A stretch of DNA of 64,000 nucleotides, taken from assembly GCF_052045245.1 (NCBI RefSeq), contig NZ_JBQEON010000025.1:1-64000 (forward strand), read 5' to 3'. Positions within the stretch are counted from its first letter, which is position 1. Every line of letters starts with the position of its first letter. Shown here one piece after another: positions 52,980-62,816 of this stretch. The position numbers and the translations under genes were made by a program. The notes under the pieces are model-generated. The model searched no databases, was not told the origin of the DNA, and saw nothing but the letters and a program-made list of their open reading frames with translations. Source of the stretch: Burkholderia sp052045245. Its GTDB lineage: Bacteria; Pseudomonadota; Gammaproteobacteria; Burkholderiales; Burkholderiaceae.

Positions 52980-55235
52980 ATGGGACAAAATCTTAAATTG
53001 ACGGGTGTGGCGCTGTCGGTCGTGACGGTGTTCGGGGTACTGGCTTCCGGTTCGGCGATCGCGGGGGCGCTCGATGCGCTGCCGATTCCGCAAGTCATCG
53101 TGAATCCGTCGACGAACGGCGTGTCGATCGGCCTGGCTGCGACCGGCACGTCGCCGCTGGGTTCGGTTACCGTGGCGGCGGGTGGGGCGGGCGCGATTCA
53201 GACGTCGTTCGGCAACCCGGCGCAGGCGTTGTCGGGCGCGGCGAACGCGCTGACGGGCGCGCTCGGCGGCGGTGGCGGCGCGGTGACGCCGCTCGCGCCC
53301 GTGCAAGGCGTGGTGAACCAGGTGACGGGTGCGCTCAGCGGCGGCAACCCGGCCGGTGCGCTGAATACGGCGACGGGGACGTTGAGCAATGCGGTTGGCA
53401 CGGCAACGGGCGCACTGGGGAATGTCGGCGGCGGGGCGAACCCGCTGGCGCCGGTCCAGGGCGCCGTGAATGGCGTGACGGGTACGCTCGGTAGCGGCAA
53501 CCCGGCGGCTGCGTTGACGGGGGCGCTCGGCACGGTCACGGGCGCGCTGGGCAACGTCGGTGCCGGCGGGAATCCGTTGGCGCCGGTGCAAGGTGTCGTG
53601 AACGGGGTGACGGGTACGCTGGGCAACGTCGGCGGCGGCGCGAATCCGCTGGCGCCGGTGCAAGGTGTCGTGAATCAAGTGACGGGCGCACTCGGCGGCG
53701 GCAATCCGGCGGGCGCGCTGACTGGCGCCCTCGGTACGGTGACGGGCGCGTTGGGCGGTGGCAACCCCGCTGGTGCACTGACCGGTGCGCTGAATACGGC
53801 GACGGGTACGCTGAGCAATGCAGTTGGCACGGCGGCGGGCGCATTGGGCAGCGTGGGCGGCGGTGCGAATCCGCTGGCGCCGATTCAGGGCGTGGTGAAT
53901 CAAGTGACCGGCGCTCTCGGCACGGTGACGGGTGCGCTCGGCAACGCCGGTGCCGGTAACCCCGCCGGCGCCCTGACCGGCGCCCTCGGCACGGTCACGG
54001 GCGCCTTGGGCAACGCCGGCGGCACGACCCCGTTGGCGCCGATTCAGAACGTCGTCGACCAGGTCACGGGCACGCTCGGCAGCGGCAATCCGGCCGGTGC
54101 GCTGAGCAACGCGGTCAATACGATCACGGGCACGCTCGGCAACATCGGCGGTGCGTCGAACCCGCTGGCACCGGTGCAAGGCGCCGTCACGCAACTCGCC
54201 GGCACGCTCGGCGACGGCAACCCGGCCGGCGCCCTGACGAACGCGGTGAACTCGGTGACGGGTGCGCTCGGCAACCTCGGCGGCACGAATCCGCTGGCCC
54301 CGGTACAGGGCGTCGTGAACCAGGTCGTCGGCACGCTGTCGGGGGCCGGCGGCAGCCCGATCATGCCGATCACCAACCTCGTCAGTGGCTTGCAGAACGC
54401 GCTGCCGACGGGCGGCAACGCGGCCGGCGTACTCACCGGTGCGCTCGGTTCGGTGACGGGCGCGCTCGGTAATCTCGGCGGCTCGAATCCGCTCGCGCCG
54501 GTACAGGGCGTCGTGAACCAGGTCGTCAACACGCTCGGTGGCAGCAATCCGGCCGGCGCACTGAGCAACGCGGTCAGCTCGGTGACGGGCGCGCTCGGTA
54601 ACCTCGGCGGGACGAACCCGCTGGCGCCGGTGCAAGGTGTCGTGAACCAGGTGGTCGGTACGCTCGGCGGCAGCAATCCGGCCGGCGCCCTGACGAACGC
54701 GGTGAACTCGGTGACGGGCGCGCTCGGCAACCTCGGCGGCACGAACCCGCTGGCACCGGTACAGGGTGTCGTGAATCAGGTCGTCGGCACGCTGTCCGGC
54801 GCGGGCGGCAGCAGCCCGATCGCACCGATCACGAACCTCGTCAGCGGCCTGACCGGCGGCGGCAACCCGGCCGGCGCACTCACCGGTGCGCTCGGTTCGG
54901 TAACGGGCGCCCTCGGGAACGGTCCGGCTGCCCTCGGGCAGGCGGCCGGGGCGCTGTCGGGCGCGGCCGGTTCGACGGCCGCAGCGGGCGGCAGCCTGCT
55001 CGGCTCGGGCGCAGGCGCGGCCGGCAGCACGGCTGGGGCAGTCGGGTCGCTGGCGTCGACGGGCGGCAATGCGACGGCGACGGTCGTCAATGCGGTCGGC
55101 ACGACGCTGGTCTCGGCGCTGGGTTCCACGCCGAGCCTGTCGGTCACGCCGCACTCGGGCAGCAACTCGGCGAACAACCCGCTCGCGCCGGTGTCGACGC
55201 TGCTCCAGGCGGTCACGGGCGCATTGCCGAAGTAA
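52980..55235 (+). CDS. Exported Gly/Ala-rich repeat protein
   Basis: I do not recognise this 751-residue protein. It has a signal peptide (VALSVVTVFGVLASGSAIAG) then a short unique region to about residue 102. Eleven modules follow, each opening with [N/T]PLAP[V/I]Q and containing GVVNQVTGTLG and often NPAGALTGALGTVTGALGN. A Gly/Ser/Ala-rich tail ends with a twelfth partial module (NPLAPVSTLLQAVTGALPK). It has no cysteine, no transmembrane anchor and no LPXTG. The amphipathic 'V..VTG.LG' pattern suggests coiled or beta-rich fibrous structure at the cell surface. AAAGATG gives only a weak Shine-Dalgarno. A strong terminator follows. Confidence 0.85.
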   Translation: MGQNLKLTGVALSVVTVFGVLASGSAIAGALDALPIPQVIVNPSTNGVSIGLAATGTSPLGSVTVAAGGAGAIQTSFGNPAQALSGAANALTGALGGGGGAVTPLAPVQGVVNQVTGALSGGNPAGALNTATGTLSNAVGTATGALGNVGGGANPLAPVQGAVNGVTGTLGSGNPAAALTGALGTVTGALGNVGAGGNPLAPVQGVVNGVTGTLGNVGGGANPLAPVQGVVNQVTGALGGGNPAGALTGALGTVTGALGGGNPAGALTGALNTATGTLSNAVGTAAGALGSVGGGANPLAPIQGVVNQVTGALGTVTGALGNAGAGNPAGALTGALGTVTGALGNAGGTTPLAPIQNVVDQVTGTLGSGNPAGALSNAVNTITGTLGNIGGASNPLAPVQGAVTQLAGTLGDGNPAGALTNAVNSVTGALGNLGGTNPLAPVQGVVNQVVGTLSGAGGSPIMPITNLVSGLQNALPTGGNAAGVLTGALGSVTGALGNLGGSNPLAPVQGVVNQVVNTLGGSNPAGALSNAVSSVTGALGNLGGTNPLAPVQGVVNQVVGTLGGSNPAGALTNAVNSVTGALGNLGGTNPLAPVQGVVNQVVGTLSGAGGSSPIAPITNLVSGLTGGGNPAGALTGALGSVTGALGNGPAALGQAAGALSGAAGSTAAAGGSLLGSGAGAAGSTAGAVGSLASTGGNATATVVNAVGTTLVSALGSTPSLSVTPHSGSNSANNPLAPVSTLLQAVTGALPK
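53286..54923 (+). repeat. In-frame repeat array encoding 11 NPLAPVQG modules
   Basis: The repeats are conserved in amino acids but vary between 24 and 75 residues, because a shorter NPAGALTGALGTVTGALG block is inserted once or twice. Nucleotide copies differ by many silent changes (GGTACG/GGCACG and similar), so the array is old or under protein-level selection. Long near-identical nucleotide stretches still exist between modules 9 and 10, which favours copy-number change. Confidence 0.85.
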
Positions 55236-55289
55236 CCGGCCAGCGCGTGGCGGCGGCGCCTCGCCTGCCGCCACGCAACGGGTCGCACG

Positions 55290-55325
55290 ACGCGGCATGA
55301 CAGCAATGTCATGCCGCGTTTTTTC
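55290..55325 (+). terminator. Rho-independent terminator of the repeat protein gene
   Basis: Perfect 13-bp stem ACGCGGCATGACA / TGTCATGCCGCGT with loop GCAA, followed by six T. Confidence 0.94.
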
Positions 55326-55523
55326 TTGGGGTTGCCGATGCGCGGCGTCGGAAGGCTGGCGGTGCGCGGCCGCCGCCTGCCATCGCGGGGCCGTATGGAA
55401 TAACCGGACGGGCCCGTCCGTTTACATACCGAGTCGCGGCGCAACCGCACAGCGGGATAATGGTCATGACGAAGTCGACGTCCCGTCCGGCCGCGCCGCG
55501 ATGCCACGCCAAGGAGAACGGGA

Positions 55524-55883
55524 ATGAAGACGATGCTGCTCGCCGTCGCGCTGACGGCCATGATTGCGCGGCCCGCAGCCGCGGAACCTCCACAGGCCGG
55601 CGACGGGAAACTGGTCGACGAAGATCATATGACGCTGTACGTGTTCGATCACGACGCGCCGGGCAAGAGCACCTGCAGCGGCACGTGCGCGGCCAACTGG
55701 CCGCCGGCGCTCGCCGACGGCTACGACAAGGCGTCCGGCGCACTGAGCATCGTCGCGCGTGACGACGGCAAGAAGCAATGGGCGTATCACGGCCGTCCGC
55801 TGTATCGCTGGAAGATGGACCGCAAGGCCGGCGACGCGGGCGGCGACGGGATCGGCGGGATGTGGCACGTCGCGCGCCCCTGA
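55524..55883 (+). CDS. Secreted COG4315/lipoprotein_15 family protein
   Basis: This 119-residue exported protein has a signal peptide (MKTMLLAVALTAMIARPAAA) and the 'secreted repeat of unknown function' pattern: LVDEDHMTLYVFDHDAPGKS, CSGTCAANWPPALAD and WAYHGRPLYRWKMDRKAGD. The two Cys could form a disulfide. The role is unknown; it lies 59 bases before an ECF sigma gene and may be in the same unit. AAGGAG precedes the ATG. Confidence 0.88.
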   Translation: MKTMLLAVALTAMIARPAAAEPPQAGDGKLVDEDHMTLYVFDHDAPGKSTCSGTCAANWPPALADGYDKASGALSIVARDDGKKQWAYHGRPLYRWKMDRKAGDAGGDGIGGMWHVARP

Positions 55884-55942
55884 TCGACTGACGGCGTCAC
55901 GGACCGACGGACTGACGGCGCGGCGACGCGCGAGGCATCCGG

Positions 55943-56458
55943 ATGAGCTACGAATCGGATCTGCTGGTGTGGCTGCCGCATCTCACCCGGTATGCGCGCG
56001 CGCTGACGGGCGACCGGGCCTGGGCGGACGATCTCGTGCAGGACACGCTCGAGCGCGCGTTGAACCGGCCGCCGCGCGATGGCGGCAACCTGCGCGCGTG
56101 GCTGCTGACGCTGCTGCGCCACCGCTTCATCGACCAGTTGCGCGCGCGGCGCGAGATCGCGGTCGACGATGCGACCGCGCCCTGGCAGACGATGGCCGCG
56201 CCGGCCGACGAGATGGGCGGCCTGATGTTGCGCGACGTGCAGCGTGCGCTGTACCGGCTGCCGGTCGAGCAGCGCGAGGTGCTGTTGCTGGTCGCGCTCG
56301 AGGAGTTGAGCTACCGGGACGCCGCACAGGTGCTCGGTGTGCCGGTGGGGACGGTGATGTCGCGGCTGTCGAGAGCGCGTGAACAGATGCGTGCGCTGCT
56401 GTCCGGCGAGCCGCCTGCGCACGGCGCGGCTGCATTAAGAGTGATCGGGAAGACATGA
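55943..56458 (+). CDS. ECF-type RNA polymerase sigma factor
   Basis: This 171-residue sigma-70-family regulator has region 2 (LVWLPHLTRYARALTGDRAW, ADDLVQDTLERALN) and region 4 (YRLPVEQREVLLLVALEELS, YRDAAQVLGVPVGTVMSRLS). It would direct transcription of an envelope or oxidative-stress regulon. Its stop is overlapped by the start of the anti-sigma gene. Target genes probably include its own operon. Confidence 0.93.
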   Translation: MSYESDLLVWLPHLTRYARALTGDRAWADDLVQDTLERALNRPPRDGGNLRAWLLTLLRHRFIDQLRARREIAVDDATAPWQTMAAPADEMGGLMLRDVQRALYRLPVEQREVLLLVALEELSYRDAAQVLGVPVGTVMSRLSRAREQMRALLSGEPPAHGAAALRVIGKT

Positions 56459-57243
56459 TGGACGATCCGCACAAACCTTCGAACGATCGGGACGACGGAG
56501 CCGATGCATCGGCCCAACTGCTGTCGGCGTTGCTCGACGGCGAGCTCTCCGGGGACGAGCGCCGCGAGGTGCTCGAACGGTTGCAGGCCGATCCGCGCGA
56601 AGCCGACCGGTTTGCGCATTACGGTGCGCAGCGCGACGCACTGCACGCGCTGTTCCCGCTGCCGGCCGCCGCCCCGGCGCTGTTCGTGCAGCGGCGCGCG
56701 TCGCGCCGTCGCGTGCTCGCGTATGGGTGCGCGGGGCTGGCGGCCGGGCTCGTGATCGGCATTGCGCTGCATGCGGGCTGGACGACGTTCGGCGTCGAGC
56801 CGGCCTTCGCCGCGCGCGCGGATGTCGCGTATGCCCTGTACACGGCCGATCGGGACCATCCCGTCGAAATCGCTGCGAGCGATCCGGCGCGCCTGTCCGG
56901 ATGGTTGTCTGTCCGTCTCGGGCGCTCCGTGCGCGCACCTTCGTTAGACGAATACGGCTATGCGCTGCTGGGCGGCCGGCTGCTGCCGGGCGACGCGGGG
57001 CCGGCCGCGCAACTGATGTACCAGCGTGCGGACGGCGCGCGCGTGACGCTGTACATGACGGCCTACGATGCGCGCAGCCTCGCGCCGCAGGCGATGTCGG
57101 CCGACGGTCGCTACACGTATTTCTGGTCGGATCGCGGCATGGGTTTTGCGCTGTCAGGCCGTGGCGACGAACGCCGGCTGCGCGAACTGGCGATCGAAGC
57201 ATGCGGCGCGCTCGGCGGCCCGACGGACGCATGGAAGGGATGA
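56455..57243 (+). CDS. Membrane anti-sigma factor
   Basis: This 262-residue protein has a cytoplasmic anti-sigma domain at the N-terminus (SAQLLSALLDGELSGDERRE), one membrane helix (YGCAGLAAGLVIGIALHAGW) and a periplasmic C-terminal domain. It would hold the ECF sigma factor at the membrane until a signal arrives. ATG 56455 or 56458 overlaps the sigma stop, so translation is coupled. The signal is unknown. Confidence 0.88.
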   Translation: MMDDPHKPSNDRDDGADASAQLLSALLDGELSGDERREVLERLQADPREADRFAHYGAQRDALHALFPLPAAAPALFVQRRASRRRVLAYGCAGLAAGLVIGIALHAGWTTFGVEPAFAARADVAYALYTADRDHPVEIAASDPARLSGWLSVRLGRSVRAPSLDEYGYALLGGRLLPGDAGPAAQLMYQRADGARVTLYMTAYDARSLAPQAMSADGRYTYFWSDRGMGFALSGRGDERRLRELAIEACGALGGPTDAWKG

Positions 57244-57271
57244 CGCGCGCGACCTCGGCAGGGAGTGCAAA

Positions 57272-57691
57272 ATGAATGCGAAGGCGGCAAGGGTGGTGGC
57301 GGCGATGGTGCTCGCGGCAGGCGCCGGGCTCGCGCAAGCGGACGGCGGCGTCCCGGTGCGCGTGCCGGTCGACGCCGACGGCGTGCAGCGGGTGACGATC
57401 GTCGGCGGCAGCTATTTCTTTCGACCGAGCCATGTGATCGTCCGCGCGCAGGCGCCGGTCGAACTGACCGTCTCGGTCGAACCGGGCATCGTGCCGCACA
57501 GTTTCGAAATCGACGCGCCGCAGGCCGGCATCGCGGTGCACACGGAACTGAGCACGACGCCGAAGACGTTTCGCTTCACGCCGACGGCGCCCGGCCGCTT
57601 CGCCTACTATTGCACGCATCGGCTGCTGTTCTTGCGCAGCCATCGCGAGCGCGGCATGGAAGGCGTGCTCGACGTCGAGGCGGCGCCATGA
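57272..57691 (+). CDS. Periplasmic cupredoxin-like protein
   Basis: This 139-residue exported protein has a signal peptide (VVAAMVLAAGAGLAQADGGV) and a cupredoxin fold. Likely copper ligands are His in VPHSFEI, Cys and His in YYCTHRLLFLRSH and Met in ERGMEG. That resembles azurin/plastocyanin or quinol-oxidase subunit II domains. It follows the anti-sigma gene by 28 bases. Copper handling or electron transfer is likely. Confidence 0.85.
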   Translation: MNAKAARVVAAMVLAAGAGLAQADGGVPVRVPVDADGVQRVTIVGGSYFFRPSHVIVRAQAPVELTVSVEPGIVPHSFEIDAPQAGIAVHTELSTTPKTFRFTPTAPGRFAYYCTHRLLFLRSHRERGMEGVLDVEAAP

Positions 57692-58320
57692 TTGCCGCAT
57701 TGCTGGCCGCGAGCCTGATAGGAGCGAGCATGACAGCCGACCCCGTGACCGTCGCGCAGGCGCATTTCGACCAGGTCCACTCGTACCGTGCGACGATCCG
57801 CTCGTCGGCGCGCAGCGGCGAGCACACCGAATTCCACTATGCGTACCTGAAACCCGGTTTCGTCCGGATGGACTTCGTGTCGCCGCATCATGGCGCGGTG
57901 CTCGCATACGATCCCGGTGACGGCAAGGTCCGGCTGCGCCCGTTCGGCGAGCATGTGCTGCCCGCACTGACGATGTCGCCGTCCAATCCGCTGTTGCGCG
58001 ACCGCAGCGGCCATCGTGTCGACCGGTCGGACATCGGCGTGCTGCTGCGCAACGTGCATGCGCTGCAGCAGGGCGGCGCGACGGTGACGGAAGGCGAGGA
58101 AACCATCGGCGGCCGGACCACGCTGCGGGTATCGGTGACGGGCGCGCCCGCGCACGTGGTCCACGGCGTGCATCGCTACCGGCTGTGGCTGGACACCGAG
58201 GACGGCTTTCCGCTGAAGGTCGTCAGCTTCGCGGACGACGACGGCGCGCCGCTCGAAACCGTGACGCTCGACGACGTCGAGATCGATATCGCGTTTCCCG
58301 CACGGTTTTTCGCGCCCTGA
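57688..58320 (+). CDS. LolA-like/DUF1571-type exported protein
   Basis: This 210-residue protein has an N-terminal signal-like segment (MIAALLAASLIGASMTA) and a LolA/LolB-like beta domain (HAYLK-type FHYAYLKPGFVRMDF, RYRLWLDTEDGFPLKVVSFA). It resembles DUF1571 or outer-membrane lipoprotein sorting proteins. Start ATG 57688 overlaps the cupredoxin stop by four bases, so the two are translated together. The cargo is unknown. Confidence 0.8.
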   Translation: MIAALLAASLIGASMTADPVTVAQAHFDQVHSYRATIRSSARSGEHTEFHYAYLKPGFVRMDFVSPHHGAVLAYDPGDGKVRLRPFGEHVLPALTMSPSNPLLRDRSGHRVDRSDIGVLLRNVHALQQGGATVTEGEETIGGRTTLRVSVTGAPAHVVHGVHRYRLWLDTEDGFPLKVVSFADDDGAPLETVTLDDVEIDIAFPARFFAP

Positions 58321-58325
58321 CCCTG

Positions 58326-58364
58326 CTTCCCGACCCCGCTTCCCGATCCCCTTTCCCGATCCCG
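58326..58364. repeat. Three tandem copies of a 13-bp unit, CTTCCCGA(C/T)CCC(C/G)
   Basis: Units at 58326-58338, 58339-58351 and 58352-58364 differ by one or two bases. They fill the gap between the LolA-like and SRPBCC genes, ending 18 bases before the next start codon, and are pyrimidine-rich. Confidence 0.85.
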
Positions 58365-58382
58365 ATTCGTGCCGGAGGCTGC

Positions 58383-58892
58383 ATGGCGGAATACCGGTTT
58401 TCGACGACGTGGCGCGTGGATGCGCCGCTCGCGGTGGTCTGGGACGCGATCTACCAGGTCGACCGCTGGCCCGACTGGTGGAAGGGCGCCGTGCGGACCG
58501 TCGCGATCGAGCCGGGCGACGCGCGCGGCGTCGGCGCGCTGCAGCGATATACGTGGAAGGGCGCGTTGCCGTACCGGCTGACCTTCGACATGCGCGTGCT
58601 GCGCGTCGAGCGGCCGCATGTGCTCGAAGGCCGCGCGAGCGGCGCGATCGAGGGCGACGGCCGCTGGTCGTTCGCCGGCGACGGCACGCGCACCGTCGTG
58701 CGCTACGACTGGCACATCCGCACGCGCGAGCGCTGGATGAACTGGCTGGAGCCGATTGCACGGCCGTTCTTCATCTGGAATCACGACGTCGTGATGCGCG
58801 AGGGCGCGAAAGGGCTCGCGCGCCTGCTCGGCGCGAAGGTCGAGACCGACGGCCGAACGTTCCAGCCGGTTGCGGGTTGCCCCGACATGTGA
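58383..58892 (+). CDS. SRPBCC-family protein
   Basis: This 169-residue protein has the START/polyketide-cyclase fold: FSTTWRVDAPLAVVWDAIYQ at the N-terminus, then VDRWPDWWKGAVRTVAIEPG and RYTWKGALPYRLTFDMRVLR. SRPBCC proteins bind hydrophobic ligands. It ends the ECF-sigma cluster, with GGAGG before its ATG. Co-transcription with the upstream genes is likely but its role is unknown. Confidence 0.85.
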   Translation: MAEYRFSTTWRVDAPLAVVWDAIYQVDRWPDWWKGAVRTVAIEPGDARGVGALQRYTWKGALPYRLTFDMRVLRVERPHVLEGRASGAIEGDGRWSFAGDGTRTVVRYDWHIRTRERWMNWLEPIARPFFIWNHDVVMREGAKGLARLLGAKVETDGRTFQPVAGCPDM

Positions 58893-59140
58893 GGCGCCGG
58901 CGGCCGGCATTTGCGTGCCGCCTGGCGCCCGAGCAGGCTTTTTGAAGGGGGGCCGGACGGCGGCGGGAACTCGCTGCTTACCCCGTGTCAAAACGAAGCG
59001 ATGGCGGGGATAACCCGTATCGAGGCCCTTCCTGGTGGGTTGGATTGTTATCTATCGTATTGTTTCAAAAGGATTTTATTGGTTTTCTCGGCGTTTTTCC
59101 GTCGCCCGGCGGCGGATGAAAAAACCTCCGGCTCCCCTTC

Positions 59141-59169
59141 TTGAATTTGTCAAAACCCGTCCATATAAT
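59141..59169 (+). promoter_or_regulatory. groESL promoter
   Basis: TTGAAT (59141-59146) and TATAAT (59164-59169) are separated by 17 bases, a near-ideal sigma-70 promoter. The overlapping CTTGAA and CCATATA also resemble a sigma-32 heat-shock promoter with about 13 bases between. The -10 box abuts the CIRCE element. Confidence 0.8.
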
Positions 59170-59195
59170 TAGCACTCGCTGCACGAGAGTGCTAA
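59169..59195 (+). promoter_or_regulatory. CIRCE operator for HrcA
   Basis: TTAGCACTC-N9-GAGTGCTAA matches the HrcA-binding CIRCE consensus exactly and overlaps the last base of the -10 box. HrcA bound here would block groESL transcription. Confidence 0.97.
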
Positions 59196-59268
59196 CAATT
59201 CTCTGCCGGGCGATCCGCCGGGCAGATTCCCTAAGCGTTCTTCAATCTCAGTCAAGAGAGGAGTGAAT

Positions 59269-59562
59269 ATGAACCTTCGTCCTTTGCACGATCGCGTGAT
59301 CGTCAAGCGCCTGGATCAGGAAACCAAGACCGCCTCGGGCATCGTGATCCCCGAAGCTGCTGCTGAGAAGCCGGATCAAGGCGAGATCCTCGCGGTCGGC
59401 CCGGGCAAGCGCGACGACAAGGGCGCGCCGATCGCGCTCGACGTGAAGGTCGGCGATCGCGTGCTGTTCGGCAAGTACGCTGGCCAGACCGTCAAGGTCG
59501 ACGGCCAGGAGCTGCTGGTCATGCGCGAAGAAGACATCATGGCCGTGGTCAACGCGAAGTAA
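59269..59562 (+). CDS. groES: Co-chaperonin GroES
   Basis: This 97-residue protein forms the seven-subunit lid of GroEL. It starts MNLRPLHDRVIVKRLDQE; the mobile loop is ETKTASGIVIPEAAAEKP and the C-terminus is MREEDIMAVVNAK. AGAGGAG precedes ATG 59269; a GTG six bases earlier is unlikely. Transcribed with groEL from the CIRCE promoter. Confidence 0.98.
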   Translation: MNLRPLHDRVIVKRLDQETKTASGIVIPEAAAEKPDQGEILAVGPGKRDDKGAPIALDVKVGDRVLFGKYAGQTVKVDGQELLVMREEDIMAVVNAK

Positions 59563-59608
59563 GCGTCCACTGACGGCACATATTCCCAAGAATTCAAGGA
59601 GTTAGAAG

Positions 59609-61249
<1,641 letters not shown>

Positions 61250-61271
61250 TCGACTTCGGTCGATGGTGTCC

Positions 61272-61332
61272 GGAACGCGCAGCGATGCGCGTTCCAGCCA
61301 AAAGAAAAGACCCGCAGCGATGCGGGTCTTTT
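61272..61332 (+). terminator. Double hairpin terminator after groEL
   Basis: GGAACGCGC-AGCGAT-GCGCGTTCC (61272-61295) is followed by AAAAGACCCGCA-GCGA-TGCGGGTCTTTT (61305-61332) and a T tract. The second is a classical rho-independent terminator and is bidirectional. Confidence 0.93.
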
Positions 61333-61419
61333 TTTATGTGCGCGCGAAAAGGGGCGGCGCGCCGCCCCGAAGCGATCATGCGTGGCGTACAACGGCGGCG
61401 TCTGGCCGCCGTGCATGCA

Positions 61420-62286
61420 TCAATGCCGGTGCGACGTCCTCGGCACCAGATCGGCCTTCACGGCCGGCGGCGTGTCTGCATCGTCATTGCTGCGCGCCCA
61501 GAAGAACCGGTCGGGCAGGTGCGCGCCCATGCCGGGCCGGAACGCGTCGCGCACGGCCTGATACAGGTATTCCTGCGCTTCGCGCACGGCTTCCGGCGGT
61601 TCCTGGCCGTTCGCGAGCAGGGCGGCGATCGCCGCGCCGAGCGTGTCGGTGATGCCCATCAGCCGGTGCGGCGAGCGATCCCACATGTCTTCGCGGAGCT
61701 GGCCTTCCTCGCCGTACAACGTGTTGACGAGCCGATGCGAGCCCGTCTCCGACGACAGGATGTACTCGCAGCCCTGCGACAGCAGGTGCGACACGGCCGC
61801 GTCGAGATTCGGCGCCTCGGCGTCGCCGTCCGGCTGCGCGAGCGCGATCAGCGTCGCGTGGTCGGCAACGAGCAGCGTCGTCTGCGGTGCGAGGAGGTCG
61901 GCGATCGATTCGCGCAGGTCGTCGGCGGCAAGCACGTGCTCGTCGTCGAGCGTGAAGTCCGGGGCGAGCACGAGCGGCACGCCGTCGTAGTCGGCGACCA
62001 CTTCGGCGATCGCGCTCACGACTTCCGCGCGCGTCGCCGCGCCGATCTTGAACGCGGCGACCGGCATGTCCTCGAGCAGCATGCGCGCCTGGGCGGCGAC
62101 GACATCGGGATCGAGGCCGGTCACTTCGTCGCAGGCGGCCGAGTCGCGCACGGTATAGCCCGTCAGGACGGACACGCCGTGACAGCCCATGCTCGCCAGG
62201 GTCATCAGATCGGCTTGGAGGCCGGAGCCGCCGGTGGGATCGGACAGGCCGAAGGTGAGGACGATCGGAGGGGCGTTGCTGGACAT
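61420..62286 (-). CDS. thiD: Hydroxymethylpyrimidine/phosphomethylpyrimidine kinase
   Basis: This 288-residue kinase phosphorylates the pyrimidine half of thiamine. It has the ribokinase-fold start LTFGLSDPTGGSGLQADLMT, then ASMGCHGVSVLTGYTVRDSA and the late motif TDTLGAAIAALLANG. The anion-hole region is GDTLGSGCAL-like, but here reads TDTLGAAIAA, a slight divergence. ATG 62286 fits the family start; ATG 62301 is also in frame. It is divergent from the rubredoxin gene. Confidence 0.9.
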   Translation of the reverse strand: MSSNAPPIVLTFGLSDPTGGSGLQADLMTLASMGCHGVSVLTGYTVRDSAACDEVTGLDPDVVAAQARMLLEDMPVAAFKIGAATRAEVVSAIAEVVADYDGVPLVLAPDFTLDDEHVLAADDLRESIADLLAPQTTLLVADHATLIALAQPDGDAEAPNLDAAVSHLLSQGCEYILSSETGSHRLVNTLYGEEGQLREDMWDRSPHRLMGITDTLGAAIAALLANGQEPPEAVREAQEYLYQAVRDAFRPGMGAHLPDRFFWARSNDDADTPPAVKADLVPRTSHRH

Positions 62287-62541
62287 GTAAGAATGGGGCA
62301 AGAAAAAAACGGGGAAGCGACGGAACTGCGGACGGCGAGGCGAAATGGGCCTTTTTTTGCCCTGTGTTGCCCGGCAGGCCGCACTTTCCAGCCATTATGC
62401 GGCGGAATCCCGCCCGCACGACGGATTTTTTAGCGCAACGCAACGTAGTCGCCGTACTCCAGCGCGATTGCTAGGCAGTCCGGCCCCGACACGGTACCAT
62501 CATGGCTCCCGAATTTACCGACTTTCCCGACGCGGCTTAAG

Positions 62542-62712
62542 ATGGAATACAAGAGCTGGATGTGCCTGATTTGTGGCTGGATTTATGACGAAGAAGCCGG
62601 GCTGCCCGAAGAGGGCATCGCCCCGGGCACGCGCTGGGAAGACGTCCCGATCAACTGGACGTGCCCCGAATGCGGTGCTCGCAAGGAAGACTTCGAGATG
62701 GTCCAGATCTGA
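62542..62712 (+). CDS. Rubredoxin
   Basis: This 56-residue electron carrier starts MEYKSWMCLICGWIYDEEAG and ends CPECGARKEDFEMVQI. The four cysteines of the Fe(SCys)4 site are in CLICGW and CPECGA, and the GIAPGTRWEDVPINWTC stretch is typical. It is short but unmistakable. It lies divergent to thiD. Confidence 0.97.
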   Translation: MEYKSWMCLICGWIYDEEAGLPEEGIAPGTRWEDVPINWTCPECGARKEDFEMVQI

Positions 62713-62816
62713 CCGGACCTTCGGCCCACGGACACTCCGCTCAGGCCTCGCGGTTGCCCGGCGCTTGCGCGCCGCGGCGGGCGCGAGCGACTTGACGATG
62801 ACAGGCGCGCGTGTCC

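Noticed and set aside
53286..54923. Possible CRISPR or satellite array
   Set aside because: The repeats are in frame, vary in length and encode a protein with a signal peptide and terminator.
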